Shown here piece by piece: positions 43,140 through 55,326 of a DNA stretch of 64,000 bases. Source of the DNA: Strigops habroptila (taxonomy: Eukaryota > Chordata > Aves > Psittaciformes > Psittacidae); the NCBI RefSeq assembly GCF_004027225.2, contig NC_044301.2:21380668-21444667 (forward strand). The letters are read 5' to 3'. The notes under the pieces are model-generated. The model was not told the origin of the DNA and ran no database searches. It saw only the letters and a list, made by a program, of their open reading frames with translations. Made by a program: the position numbers and the translations under genes. The first letter of the stretch is position 1. Each line of letters begins with the position of its first letter.

Positions 43140-44354
43140 ATATAGGAATCTAAAAACGCTGAGGTGAAGAGAGTAAAATAGCAAGTGAAGGAGCACTTAC
43201 AAATTTCAGCTTTCCAGTGTGAACCACCAGCATTTTGCACTTTCACTGTAATACTGTCAGATCAGCTTCACCCACTCTTCCCTACCTTCTGTGAGTTATT
43301 TTGCCTAAATCTTTCCAAGGCCTCTCCTCCTCAAAGGCAGAGCTTCTGTCACCAGCTGCTGGGACTGATCCAGATACATGTTGACCCAACGTTATATTTT
43401 TGTGCAGGCTGATGGTGATGTGTCCAGCCCTTGCACAGATAGTTTTTGTTCAGTTCTTTCAATTTAAAATGACCCGATTTCAGTTGCGTGTAGCAGTTTA
43501 TGCTAGGTGAGCATCCCTTCTAGCAGTGTTGTATATTCTTTTGTTTATCTTCAGGGTTTGTTGCTGCTCTTGCAGCTCTTTGGGAAGATTGGCAGTGAGT
43601 ACCTTTCAGCTAAGATGGGATGCTGGATCCATTCCTGCTGATAGCCAGGTGTGCTGGGATGTTCATTATTTGTCTTGGGTCCACTATGTTTGATGTGCTA
43701 CAATAACAAGCAAGTTTAGTATCATATTACTTGATTATTTTTCATTAATATTTCAATTCTGAATGTTTTGTGCAGTTCCAAGCAGTACCCTGTCAACATC
43801 TCATGTTCCCCAGATTGAAAGTTTGGCATTGTTGGCTATCAACCTAATGGTTTGGTGCTGTTCTGCTCAGTATAGCTTCATGAAATGCAATTTTCTGAAC
43901 TGTCAGGATAACTGGCATGAAGATCCAAGTTAGAAACATCTGATCTCAGATAAGAGATTATAAGGATAGGATAATTGTATAAAGGGCACTTGAAGAAATT
44001 TGACAAAATACTTGTTGTAAATCTGTCTCTCCCTATGTGTCCTTGATTTCAGTAGTAGAATTTGTGAAGCCTGGGCTCATCTAGTTAGTTTAGTTGAGGT
44101 ATTTTGAGGGAAGGTATGAGATTTGGAAATTTATTGTAAAGAGTGTCTAAATGCGGGTGAAGGTTTCTATGTGGAAATGAGTGTGTGTGACTCAGCTGAT
44201 CATTAGTATATTGTTATTTTGTTTGTGTGTTGATCTTGTTTATATTTCATAACAACAGTGATCCTGAAACACATGTTCCTGTCTTCCTGTATGGGGGGGG
44301 GAGGGGAAAGGTGTTTAGGGGAGATGTTGGGTATAAATTGAGCTACTTCTAGCA

Positions 44355-44465
44355 AAAAACCAAAAAACAAAAAAAAAAAAAAAAGAAAAAAAAAACCAAA
44401 AACAAAAACAAAAAAAAAACCACACAAAAAAAAAAAACCCCAACAAACCCCCACCAAAAAACAAA
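44355..44465 (+). repeat. A-rich (CAAAAA)n-like tract
   Basis: About 110 bp of A runs broken by C, CC or G. Simple low-complexity sequence in NFAT5 intron 1. Confidence 0.9.
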
Positions 44466-45246
44466 ACCCAGAAACTTGAGGTCAACTAATATATATATCA
44501 AGAGGATTTGAAATGAGCAATAAGTTACAGGGCACTTTGTGCTGTCAGTGGCTGAAATTTGACTCATTGATTCAACACAGTGGCTGCTAAAACCAGGAAT
44601 TCTGTCTACGTATTTTTTTCTTGTTAATTGGGTAGAAATATGTAATGATGCTGAATTTTTACTTTTGCCTTCAAATGTGATGTTGCATTTACATATGCCT
44701 TTTTTTGTGGGTGTTTTTCACATGAATAACCATAAAATTATAGCAGATAATTTCATATACTCATTGTTCATGTGTGTACACACGTGTGTAAAACATGGAG
44801 GTGAGCTGATCAATAGGAGCTTTAGCTATTTAAATACAGTATCCGGTGTGGAGGGAAACTATATCCCCTGGGGAAGAATTAGCTTCCTTGCAATAACTCT
44901 AATCTTTCTGGAATTTGTCAGTATTTGCTTTAATGCTATTTATAGTGCAGCATATATAAACATTGGCCTGTGTTTAGGTGAAAACACAAGAGTTTCATTT
45001 GAAATTTGGTTTGTGCAGAGCAGGTTTATTGCAGCAAGCTTTCTTAAAGGTATCCAAACAATTTCAGATTCCTCAGAAAAGTGTTGAAGTGGTAGTTCCT
45101 AGTAATCCAGTTCCTAATCTTTAGTGTGTGTTTTAGACTATGAAGCTATATCTGTTCTAATGAAAAGTTAGGAGTGTGTTTGGGTTTTGGTTTTTTTTTC
45201 CCTTAAAGTTTGGATTTGATCTTAAACTTCATCCATGTGTTTGTAG

Positions 45247-45520
45247 AATCATAATCTGGCTTGGATTGGAAGGGACCTTTAAAGCTCATCTAGTTCCAAC
45301 CCCTACCACAGGTAGGGACACCTTCCACTAGACCAGGTTGCTCCAAGCCCTGTCCAACCTGGCCTTGAACACTGCCAGGGATGGGGCAGCCACAGCTTCT
45401 CTGGGCACCCTGTGCCAGGGCCTCGCCACCCTCACAGGCTAGAACTTCTTCCTAAGATCTCATCTCAGCTCCCCTCTGTCAGTTTAAAGCCATTCCCCAT
45501 TGTCTTATCCCTACAGCGAG
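45247..45520 (-). mobile_element. CR1 LINE 3' fragment
   Basis: AGAATCATAATCTGGCTTGG on the + strand is the complement of a CR1 tail. The rest follows the CR1 3' end up to CATTGTCTTATCCCTACAG. Confidence 0.9.
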
Positions 45521-46770
45521 GTGTGTGAGTTTCTTAGATGGCTTATCAGGAAAAATTTGTTGCAGGGTGCGCTTTGAGCTAAGATCGCTCTTTGTCAACA
45601 GACCTGACTGGGCATAATTTTCCATACGAGAGGTTGTGACAGATACCTTGGGTAGTAATTACAGCAGAGCAGCTGCTCCAGCACTGAACATCTGCCTGGT
45701 TCTTCAACAGAAGCAAGTTTGGATTTTGCTAACCTCCTGTAGGTAGTAGCACCGGTGCCACCAAGAATAAAGGCTGGTGCTTATTTACAAGGGATTGCTG
45801 TCTGGAACTGTTGTATGAACTGTTGGCTGCAGGGGCAATAATACTTCAAGGCGCAGGGATGTCAAGTAGGGAAGTACCCTCTCACATCCTAACTGTATTT
45901 TTCTTTGACTGGTATTTGTGCTTTTTGTTACTGGGACAAAATCTGAACCTTTCATTCTTCAGTCTTTTGAATTAAGATACTCATCTTGAAGAAAACTTGC
46001 AGTTCAGCAGAAAATAGAACCACATACGTCTTATGGTTTCCAAACACTACATTTTATTTGGAGCATTTTTTGGTGTATTGATAGCTAGCGGCCAAGCTTA
46101 CAGGAGCCATTCAATATAGAAGTAAGTAAACATTTTCTCTGAAACTGCTTGGGATTTTGTAGTTCACAGCTTTCTCAGAATCCAGCACGTCAAATAACAT
46201 CTGCAAATATGCAGTACTGGCTGTGCTTCAGGGGCTGTAGAATGTGAGATGGCTTGGGAGTGTGAGTTAGACTGGCTTGTTTTTAGCAAGGTGCAAACAC
46301 ATGTTTCATTCTTTCATATAACTTCCCTGGGCTTCATATGTCAGGACTGGCTTCGCAGCTTATGAAAGAAAGAAGACTGAGACTGAAAACCCCCAATAGC
46401 AGTCAGAAAGTATGGTAATAGGGTTCCCACTCTAATGATTCCATGTATTAAACCAGATTTGAATTTACAATGATACCTGTTGATAAATTGTACTGTCCTT
46501 ACAGTGCAGAAACTGCCTAGCAGTGACTGTTTGAAGTAGTAACTGGGCTTCTTGGCTTCCCGTTTCTGGACCTTCCACTTTCTTCCCTGTTGTTAAAGCT
46601 GCAAATACAACTGCAGAGACTCTTAAATGCTATTAGATCAGCTGTGCTCCTTTTTGCAAGCCAGATGATGCACAACCTCTCTCCTCTTCTTCAGTGGATG
46701 GTCCAGCCAGAACTTAACTGGTAGATTTTTAATTTCTTTACTCAAAGAAGAGTAAAGCAGAGTAGGTAAC

Positions 46771-47312
46771 TGTGAGAAATGGTTTCTAGGTTCAGGCAGG
46801 CCTTGGTTAGACACAGCAGTGAAGCAGTTATTTATTAGCGTTTTTGCAAAAACGGGTGTCCTAGCAAGTAGGCACACCCAGCAAAAGCAGAACTTTGATT
46901 TATATTTCCTATCCCATCTGCAGGTTCTCTCCCTTGTTTCCCCATTGGTTGGGTACTCCAAGGTTTACAGCCTATCTGATGTGTATAATCTACATGCCAA
47001 CTGTCCCGCCTCTGGTTACATCTCCCCTTACTCGATTTTGTACACCCCTTCCTCTTATTTATCTCCTTTTATGGTTCGATTTCATAACTGTCTGGCAGAC
47101 ATGTGGTACCCCAACTTACTGTTTAACTACAGAACCAGTTTGCACCGGCTTTGTTTCATAGGTTGTACAAAGATAGTATTCTTTTTAACCACAGAGTGTG
47201 TCTGTTTGAGTCATGGTATTTCAAACCCTTTATTTCGTTCCCTTAGTAACTTAGCCCCAGCCCTAATATTGCAAAGCCCCATCCCCAATATATGAAAACG
47301 CTTTCTCTCACA
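46771..47312 (-). mobile_element. Solo LTR with perfect 5-bp TSD
   Basis: 542 bp. Minus-strand start TGTGAGAGAAAGCG (47312), end ACCATTTCTCACA (46771). The flanks are identical 5-bp duplications GTAAC (46766-46770 and 47313-47317). A TATA-like GGAAATATAAATC lies near 46900-46912 and an AATAAATAAC polyadenylation signal near 46830-46840. A different family from the ERVL-type LTRs. An open frame on the opposite strand (46819-47295) is a by-product. Confidence 0.92.
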
Positions 47313-47447
47313 GTAACAGTTGATCTTTCAGTGCTCTGCTTATTTCTGCTGCGCTAGGAGTGAATACCTATTGCATCTTTCCCATGAATTAGCACTTGTG
47401 GTTTGCTGGCAGAAGTATATATAGTGCACATAGTATAAAGTGCACAT

Positions 47448-47482
<35 letters not shown>

Positions 47483-47620
47483 CCCCACATATGTCTCGGC
47501 ACCTAAATAACACCTAGAAAGGAATTTAATAAAGTTTTGTGGTGTGAAATGGTTGATTCAGTTTATAGCTGTTCATCTATAGCTGTTTATAGCTATATTC
47601 AGTTTATAGCTCTTGATTTA

Positions 47621-47705
47621 TGGCTGTCCCTGCCCATAGCAAGGGGGTTGGAACTAGATGATCTTTAAGGTCCCTTCCAGCCCAAACCATCTTATGATTT
47701 GATGT
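47621..47705 (+). mobile_element. CR1 LINE 3' tail (85 bp)
   Basis: CCCTGCCCATAGCAAGGGGG, GGAACTAGATGATCTTTAAG and CCAAACCATCTTATGATTTG: the very end of a CR1 element. Confidence 0.85.
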
Positions 47706-48523
47706 TTGAGGTTATTTACATTTCTAGATTGGGGGTTTGAAACAGGGCATCTTTGGCATATCCGCTGGAAAAGACATACATAGCTATGTGCTTATGCCCG
47801 AGTGGAGCTGTTTGTATCAATGAGTGATCCCGAGATAATTTCACAACAGAAAGCACAAAAAAAAAAAAAAAAATCATAGAGGTTCTACTACTGTACGGGA
47901 TCTGCCAGAGCTGTATCATGGGGCTTTCTGTGTAAACTGGACTGGTGCTAGCCATTCCGTTAGTGGAAACGGCTTTCTCTGGAGCATCCGCGTGAGTTTA
48001 CAGGGAGATTGAGGCAAAAAGAAACGTTGCAGATAAATGGAGATAAAGTGAAAATGCAGATAAAGTGAAGGATCTTAACAAGAATTGGCACTTATTACAT
48101 GGGAAGAGTACAGGGTGTTCTGCAGATGATGGTACTAAATTAATCTCTCTTTGGAAGCTAGTTGCTCAGCTCGAACTCTGAGAATGGGTTTGTCTTTGAT
48201 TCCCATGTGATTTGTTGTACATGCTGTCAACCTCTTCATTCTAAATGAGGACCTTTTCTGTCGAAGTTCCTGAATTATATTTTTGAACAAGTTTGTGTCC
48301 TTTTGTTTCAGTCTGGAGAATGTGTATCTTAACGTTTTTGTGGTTGGTTTGTTTTCTGAAATAACTTTATTCTATGATGTTAAGATCTCCAAGTGCTTAA
48401 TGTGACCTTTTCAAAAGGTTCTGAAAAGGCTGGTTTATAGTTCATATCTTAAGCAAAAATGTTATTTCTTTTCTCTTGCAGAACATGAATAAATTCTTGA
48501 TTAAATCCTTTTTTGTTCAACAG

Positions 48524-48649
48524 AATCTGTCTATGACCTTCTCCCAAAGGAGCTGCAGTTACCACCTTCCAGAGAAACATCTGTAGCATCCATGAGCCAA
48601 ACAAGTGGTGGCGAGGCAAGTTCGCCACCTCCAGCTGTAGTTGCTGCTG
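48524..48649 (+). CDS. NFAT5: NFAT5 exon 2
   Basis: 126 nt between TTTTGTTCAACAG and GCTG|GTAAGC. With the single base from exon 1 it reads [20 protein letters not shown] and then [20 protein letters not shown] and AA, residues 25-66, ending in phase 1. The sequence follows mammalian NFAT5 almost residue for residue (a Ser stands where human has Gly after GGEA). It is part of the disordered, Ser/Pro-rich N-terminal regulatory region. In the short isoform a, translation begins further downstream in exon 3, and these residues are absent. Confidence 0.96.
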
Positions 48650-51004
48650 GTAAGCATTCTCATTTGCTCAGTTGCTTTGTTAAGGTTGGCAATGTTCTGG
48701 CCAACATGAACAGTGCTGGCAAAGTTTAGATTGTAAAAAAGAGCTTGTGGAGAAGTAACAGAGTTCATTCTAGGAGAATTTAGGTAATATAAATTAAACT
48801 GGGTGATCTAAATTATCAGGTATTCTATGTTAATGGTTGCTGTATTTCATGTGTGTATATATGTCTTCATAAGAAATAAGTTACTTGTTTTGCTGTTTTG
48901 TTATTATGCAGCACAGGCCTGTTAACTCCTAGAATGCTCTCTGTCTTAAGAGGTAATAAATACCTGCTTGGAACTAAGGGAGAATGCCAACTGACTGTAA
49001 ACCAGCAAATCCTAGCTAGGATAAAAAATGGAATGGGAGATTATATTTTGGGCTGTGAAGCTTTTGCCAGACTGTAAGGAGGAAGAAAGGTCATGTTTTC
49101 CTTTAAGAGGCCTGAGGAAGCTTAGTATTTAAACTCCATTCACACATATTACAAAATTCTCAAATACATGAGAACAGAATATATGTCAGGATGGCACTTT
49201 TATAAACTGTTAAGTTTAAATTAGTTATTTTTTCTAATTGACAGCATATAAAAATGAGGCATGACCTTTGTATCTTCCTCTTTATCTTACTCCCAGTCAT
49301 GTTTTAGATTTCAATCTAAAGATGCTGTCATTGTTCTTTATTAAACATAAAAAAAATTAGGATTTAAGGACAAAGCTCTCTTCTGTGAAGTTAGCCTTAG
49401 TGCTGGTTTGCATATGGAGTTCTTGTCAGTAACTTGTATACATTAGTAAATATCTGTGCAATGAGGAAAAAATCATTATGCTCATGATAGATGCATCTTC
49501 ATTGAATAAGGAATTTTTTGTGTAATTGGATCCCCATATTTCTTGCAAGGTCATGTTCTGCTTTCCTAATTGGCCTTAAATTATTGCTTGAGAAAAATGT
49601 GTATATTTAAGGTGAGGATTCAGCTGCATTATTCTTTTTTTCTATGAGTTCATATGCATTAAATGTTTGCGCAAGAATGTTTCCCAGGTTTGCATGGTAC
49701 AGGAATCCTGATCAGAAACTGAAGAGATTGTAGACTTGTCAGAAAAACTTTACAGCACTGCTCACCATTCATGTTTTGCCAGACCTCTTCTGAGAGAACC
49801 TGTGGATTTAACTGTGCACAGCGGAACTTCGGTCATTGAAAGAATTTGATGGGTTTATTATATTGAAAGGATTCGTTATTTTTAATAAACGATAGAAAAA
49901 TAATTTGGGCATGTATTTCTAAAATCAAGATGCTTAATGATCGGTTTGGTTCAAAGACACAGCAGCAACCAAATCCTGTAGAAACATGTATTGTAAAAAC
50001 AAGTGAACAACAAAAAACAATCCCACAAACCCTGTTACACTCTAAGTCCACAGATAGACATGAACTGCTAATTGATTCTGAATGTAACAGAAAAGACTTA
50101 AACTTGAATGGAACTAAATGTCTGTTACCTCCAGGTATTTAGTGTCTGCTAACAGCCAGTTCAGTTCCTTTTAAAAAAACCTAAGAATGCATTTGCTGTG
50201 TTTGGGTTAAACTGCAGCACAATTTTCTTGAATGCAAAACTTAAACAGTGTTGAGATTTTTTTGTTAACACAGAAGGGAGACCTACTCATTCAATTAAGA
50301 ACACATTTCAGAGTTGTGTAGTTTCACAAAGACTTTTAAGGTGATACCACTGCCCAAAGAAGAGCTTTTCATGTGTGCACTGCATCAAGGACCTGCTCCA
50401 GGTTAGAGTTGTCCTGAGTGGGTTCACTGCAGGTCTGCACAACTGCTTTTGATGGCACAGGGAGAGGAGTGATACAGGGAAGAGGAGCAGGCAGAAAAGG
50501 TGGAGGGTAGCTTCTCTCAATGGCTGTCAGCTTGTGCAGTTTGAATTGTTCACTGACCTGTGGCTTTGGAGACCTTCCATAGGTGTTGTAACAAGATGGT
50601 TAAGTTCCTGGGTGCTGTATAAATCGGAAGTATTAAGCAAAAGCAACTACAGTTGTTAAAAATTGTGTTTAAAGAAAATTAACCAGCCAGACAAAACCAC
50701 CCAAACAGATCCAAGACTAGTTTTGTTTTCATTGCTTATGTCACTGTTCACTACAGTGAGACCAAAACCAGTTGAAATCCTGGTCTTCTGTAAACACATA
50801 ACTGGTGACCAAGGTCATTCAGTAGTGAGTTGTGCTGAAGACGTGTAAGGAGAGGCAAGCCCCAGCCCAAAGTAGCTGGGGCTATTATCAGGGAGTGGGT
50901 GCTGAACTTCATAGGTGTTGAGGTAGACTCAGCTGGTGAATGCTATGAGATAATTTCAGTGTAACATGTTGGGATGGGGGGGAGGCAGGCCGTCTTTGGT
51001 TTTG

Positions 51005-51060
51005 TGTGTGTGTTTTTTGTGGTGTTTTTTTGGTGTGGTTTTTTTTTTTTTTTGTTCCCC
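51005..51060 (+). repeat. GT/T-rich low-complexity tract
   Basis: TGTGTGTGTG, then T-rich runs interrupted by G. Intronic simple sequence. Confidence 0.85.
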
Positions 51061-52505
51061 CCCCATCCTTGAAAGAAAACACATGCATCTTGGATAAATG
51101 TTTACCAAAACAGGTCCATATACTTTGCTCCAAAACTATAGGGACAGAACAGAAAGCTGAACAGTCCCTGCTCCTCCCTCTGGTGTTGGGAGGTAAGATA
51201 TATATAGAGATAGATAATATGTAAGATATAACTCAAGGGTGGACAGGTCCTTCTGGTAAGTCTGAGGCCAGACTTTCTTTCTCTTTAAAGCTGGGGACAA
51301 ACTCTTAGGAACAAAGGAAGGAACATCGGTGTGTACAAAAGTCGTAGGTTGGGGTACAAGGAGAGGTAGACCTCAGTGGATTGTTTTATAGTCATAGTCC
51401 CCCCTCCCACAAATTCCTGCTGTGTTAGTGGCCAATTTGGATTCCTCCTATAAGCCATCTTGAACTCAGCACTTCTAAACTGATGCTGGTACTCTCAGCA
51501 CACAGCTGCCTTGGAGCAGGAGCCTTCCCCAGTGTTCTCAGTTGACTTCCAGAATCCCAGGAGTGTTTTCTTTTTCATTGAGGTTAGCTGTGTGTTCCGC
51601 ACCCAAATCTCTCTGTTTTCTCAAGAGAATAGGACACAAGTGTTTTGGCTTCATTCTTTCTGTAGCTGCGCCATATTTCCAGATAAAAGGGCGTATTGCA
51701 TTTTACTGTTTTCTTTAATTGTTTCAGGATTGTTACAGTGTTTTAATAGTTGCTACCATATTTCCAAGCCCTGGCACCCTGCCTCATGTAATAATGAGAA
51801 GTCTGGCTGGGCTGGGCTCTGATTTCTTAGCAGGAAAACAAGAGGAAAATCAGCCTGGGCTTTGTGCATGTCTATATGCTTGTACAGGAAAACAGATTCA
51901 GATTTTACATTTATAATTTAAAAGACCAAGATTGACTAATCATTTGCATATATCAAGTCTGTAGCAGACTATAGGCACATTTTTGAGGATCTGACACTGT
52001 ACAGATGAGAGGGTGAGGGGGAGATGACTTTTGCAACTTAGTGTGCCTGTATTTGAAATCTTTGTTTTGTGTGTATCTCTTCTTATTTTTATTTGTTTTT
52101 TTTATTATTATTTACTTAAAATTTTTGTGTCAGCTCTTACTTGCTTTATTTGGGAAATGATAGTTCAGTCTCCTTAGCATTGCAGGTGATCTCATTTACT
52201 CTTGTTTTTTGAAGGAAGGGCTGATTTGAGATGCTGCTAGCAACACTGTAGGTAGAAGTCAATTGCAGATATTACTCTCAATAATGAGAGGATTATGTTA
52301 CAGGGAATGAGCCACAGTGGTGAGAGCTTTTTACTATGGTAATAGTTAACACAGTTTGTTCTTTCCCAAAACACAGAGTAAGGTAGTATCTGGCTGAAAT
52401 TCAACTTACTTGAGGTTTTTCTGTCAGTTACTTTGCTGTGGGGTTTTGTTTCACATAAATCACATTATAGGTGAGAAATAGATATTGCTGCAGTTAACTT
52501 CTCTG

Positions 52506-52603
52506 TTGTTTGTTTGTTGTGTGTGTTTTGTGTGTGTGTGTTTTGTGTGTGTGGTTTTTTTTTTTTTGTTGGGTGTTTTTTTTTTTTTTGTTTTTTTTTT
52601 TTG
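52506..52603 (+). repeat. GT/T-rich low-complexity tract
   Basis: GTTTGTTTGTTGTGTGTGTT followed by TG and T runs. Intronic simple sequence. Confidence 0.88.
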
Positions 52604-54691
52604 GAGGAGCAGGATGGGCTGTTTTTAGCAGTGATGACCTTGCAGGGGCAGACTTCTAGTTCTTCCGTTTGGAAATTTGTTTTGTGATTTACAGACCAGT
52701 TTTATGAGTATTAAAATGGAATGTTGCTGATTGGATTTTAATTAATTTGTTAATAAATGTGCATCTCATTCATCCAGACAAAAGGTATTACCCACTCTCT
52801 GAATATCAAACAGGCAAGTATCATTTAACAGAACTCTAGGATTTTGAGCTGCGATGTTCACAACCTGAGCTGCTATCTCAAGCTTCTAATTCTGTTATTG
52901 TTCTGGAAAGCAGAAGGGAGGGAAAGGATCTAGGATACTGCTCGAAACTGTTCTCTGTGCTTGCTATTGGAATCACAAGTGTCTTTGTTCAGGGGACAGG
53001 AAAAGGAGGATTTTGCCTGGTGTGGTACCATAAATACATTAAATATGAATCATCTTCTAGACTCTTGAAATGCATGAGGGTGTCATGCTGAGAAATGTCA
53101 TTGTAAGTTGTGCCTGGAGATTTCTTGCATGAAACCAATGTGCCTGAAGCTTTAATATTGCCTTCTACACAATATTTTTAAGCTCCAGTTGCAAGGAAGG
53201 ATGCTTGATTCTTTCCAGTTGGTTCTTAAAGGTTGAGCAATTTTTTTCTTGTTGATCAAGACACATTGAACAAGTGCTTCAAATGCTCAAAATTCACACT
53301 GCTGATTTAAGCCCTTTCTCAAAGGCATCTATCTAGTTGGTAGGTCAACACATTATTCTTGTCTTTTGGGGATGATTCAGGAATATTTTTGGCCATGTAC
53401 TTTAAACAAGTCTTGCATTTTTACTTTCTATCTCCAGTACCAGGAATGCCTAAACCTATTGAAACCTCAGTGAAGAAAACTTACAGAAACTTGCTTCTCT
53501 GCTTACCATCTGTTCATTCTTTCTGTAGCAGATCTCTGGATGAGCTGCTTCAGTTTGCTGTCAATCTTTTAAGCTGCTCTCCATTTGCCACAGAGGCAAA
53601 TATATATATTTTTCCATATTTTTTTGCATTGCTCCACAGGACAGTATTTCCTGCTTTGTTTCTATTCTGACAGTTTCCAGTTCTTATCTCAAATTGAAAT
53701 CTCCAGAGCTGTAGCAAAAGGGGAATGGATTTTATGCTCCTGGAATGTCTTTACTGATCTCTCTTTGCATTTTTCATATTTGGATACAATTAACCTGTGA
53801 TGTATTGATATTTTCTGGCTCTCAAACATCTATGATTGTGTCCTGGAAAAATATTTGGTAAACAATGAAGCTTTACCTTTCTGTGGTCATGTCAAGTTTG
53901 TGCTCCTTTTTAATTAAAGGGATGAGCTACTTGTCCCAAGCAGGCGTAATTGGCTTTTTTGATCAGAGATGTTATTGAAGTACTTGCCATAATCATTTTT
54001 GGTCATTTAAATTATGAAAATAAGGCTTTGCTTCTCAATTGCTACTGTAGAGAAATGGATAAAAATACTTGCATCCTCTGTGGGGTGGAGGCTGGGTGCT
54101 GAGGGGTATGGGTCATGTTTTCCACTGCCAAGATATAAGGCATCATTCTCAAGCTGAAGTTTCTAATAAAGCCTCAGATAGGAGATGTGGGGTGGTTTGT
54201 TTTGTTTTTCTGAATAGCTAGTCAGACTTCTTAATTTTTATTGAAAATATTTTGTCAATTTATCATCCTTCCTGTTATCATTAGTCAGTTTTTCCTGTTG
54301 ATACAGAAATAATTACCAGAGATTTCAAAGGGGATGCCAGTGCTACTACTAATTCTATTATCTTGGGCTTATAAGTACATATTGTAAACAAATTATCAGA
54401 AAAAAAGATTATTCTTTGTAGTTGGTTTCCAGGGCCCGTAAAAACTTCCATTTCTTTGTAGGCTTCCTCTTCCCACCACCCTTCCAGTTGGAAATGCCTT
54501 CCTATAATTTCCTAAAAGGATGTCTTTCAGGGATTTCTGTCTGCAGCTTGCTTGCTTCAGTCGTGTGTCAAACCAGATTCTAATGTTCTTTAAAAATGCA
54601 TCTTCCTGGTGCTGTATGTTGGTACAGTGCCCTGGCTGCTCTGTCTTGCTAGTGCTAACATAGATATGAACAAGTTTAATAATTTTATGTG

Positions 54692-55326
54692 TGTCGTGGT
54701 TTAAGCCCAGCCGGTAACTCAGAACTACACGGCCGCTTGCTCACTCCCCCGCTTCTTCCCACCCCCACCCCTCGCTCCTGGAGGGATGGGGAGGAGAATC
54801 AAAAGAATGTAAATCCCATGGGTTGAGATAAGAACAGTCCAGTAACTAAGGTATAATACAAAACCACTGCTACTACTACCACTAATAATAATAATAAGGG
54901 AAATAACAAGGGGAGAGAATATAAAACTAAAAAGGGAAGAAAGAAAACCAACAATAAACACAAGTGATGCACAATACAATTGCTCACCACCTGCTGACTG
55001 ATACCCAGCCTGACCCGAGCAGTGATCTGGGCCTTCTGGGTAACTCCCCCCAGTTTATATACTGGGCATGATGTGCTGTGGTATGGAATATCCCTTTGGC
55101 CAGTTTGGGTCAGGTGTCCTGTCTCTGCTTCCTCCTGGCTTCCTGTGCCCCTCCTCACTGGCAGAGCATGAGAGACTGAAAAGTCCTTGATCGGAGTAAG
55201 CATTACTTAGCAACAACTAAAACATTGGTGTGTTGTCAGCATTGTTCTCAGTCTAAAGTTGAAAACACAGCACTGCACCAGCTACCAAGAAGGAGAAAAA
55301 TTACTGTTACAGCTGAACCCCGGACA
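54692..55326 (-). mobile_element. Solo ERVL-type LTR with perfect 5-bp TSD
   Basis: 635 bp. Minus-strand start TGTCCGGGGTTCAGCTGTAA (55326), end TAAACCACGACA (54692). Flanked by ATGTG on both sides (54687-54691, 55327-55331). This copy fixes the true ends of the family LTR (TGTCC...ACGACA). Confidence 0.95.

Larger units (their letters stand above)
31676..48523 (+). other. NFAT5: NFAT5 intron 1 (16.8 kb)
   Basis: Bounded by GTGAGT and TTTTTTGTTCAACAG. It contains CpG-island tail, A33 at 33051-33083, T27 at 35352-35378, a CR1 fragment, the ERVL-type inverted pair (36610-43139), an A-rich CAAAAA tract (44355-44465), another CR1 fragment, a solo LTR (46771-47312), T32 at 47451-47482 and a CR1 tail. 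Between these (31676-35535, 36086-36609, 43140-45246, 45521-46765, 47706-48523) I see no gene. I did not find the optional small exon that some mammalian NFAT5 transcripts carry here. Confidence 0.85.

Noticed and set aside
46819..47295. A 158-codon + strand open frame
   Set aside because: It lies antisense within a solo LTR defined by TG...CA ends and GTAAC target duplications.
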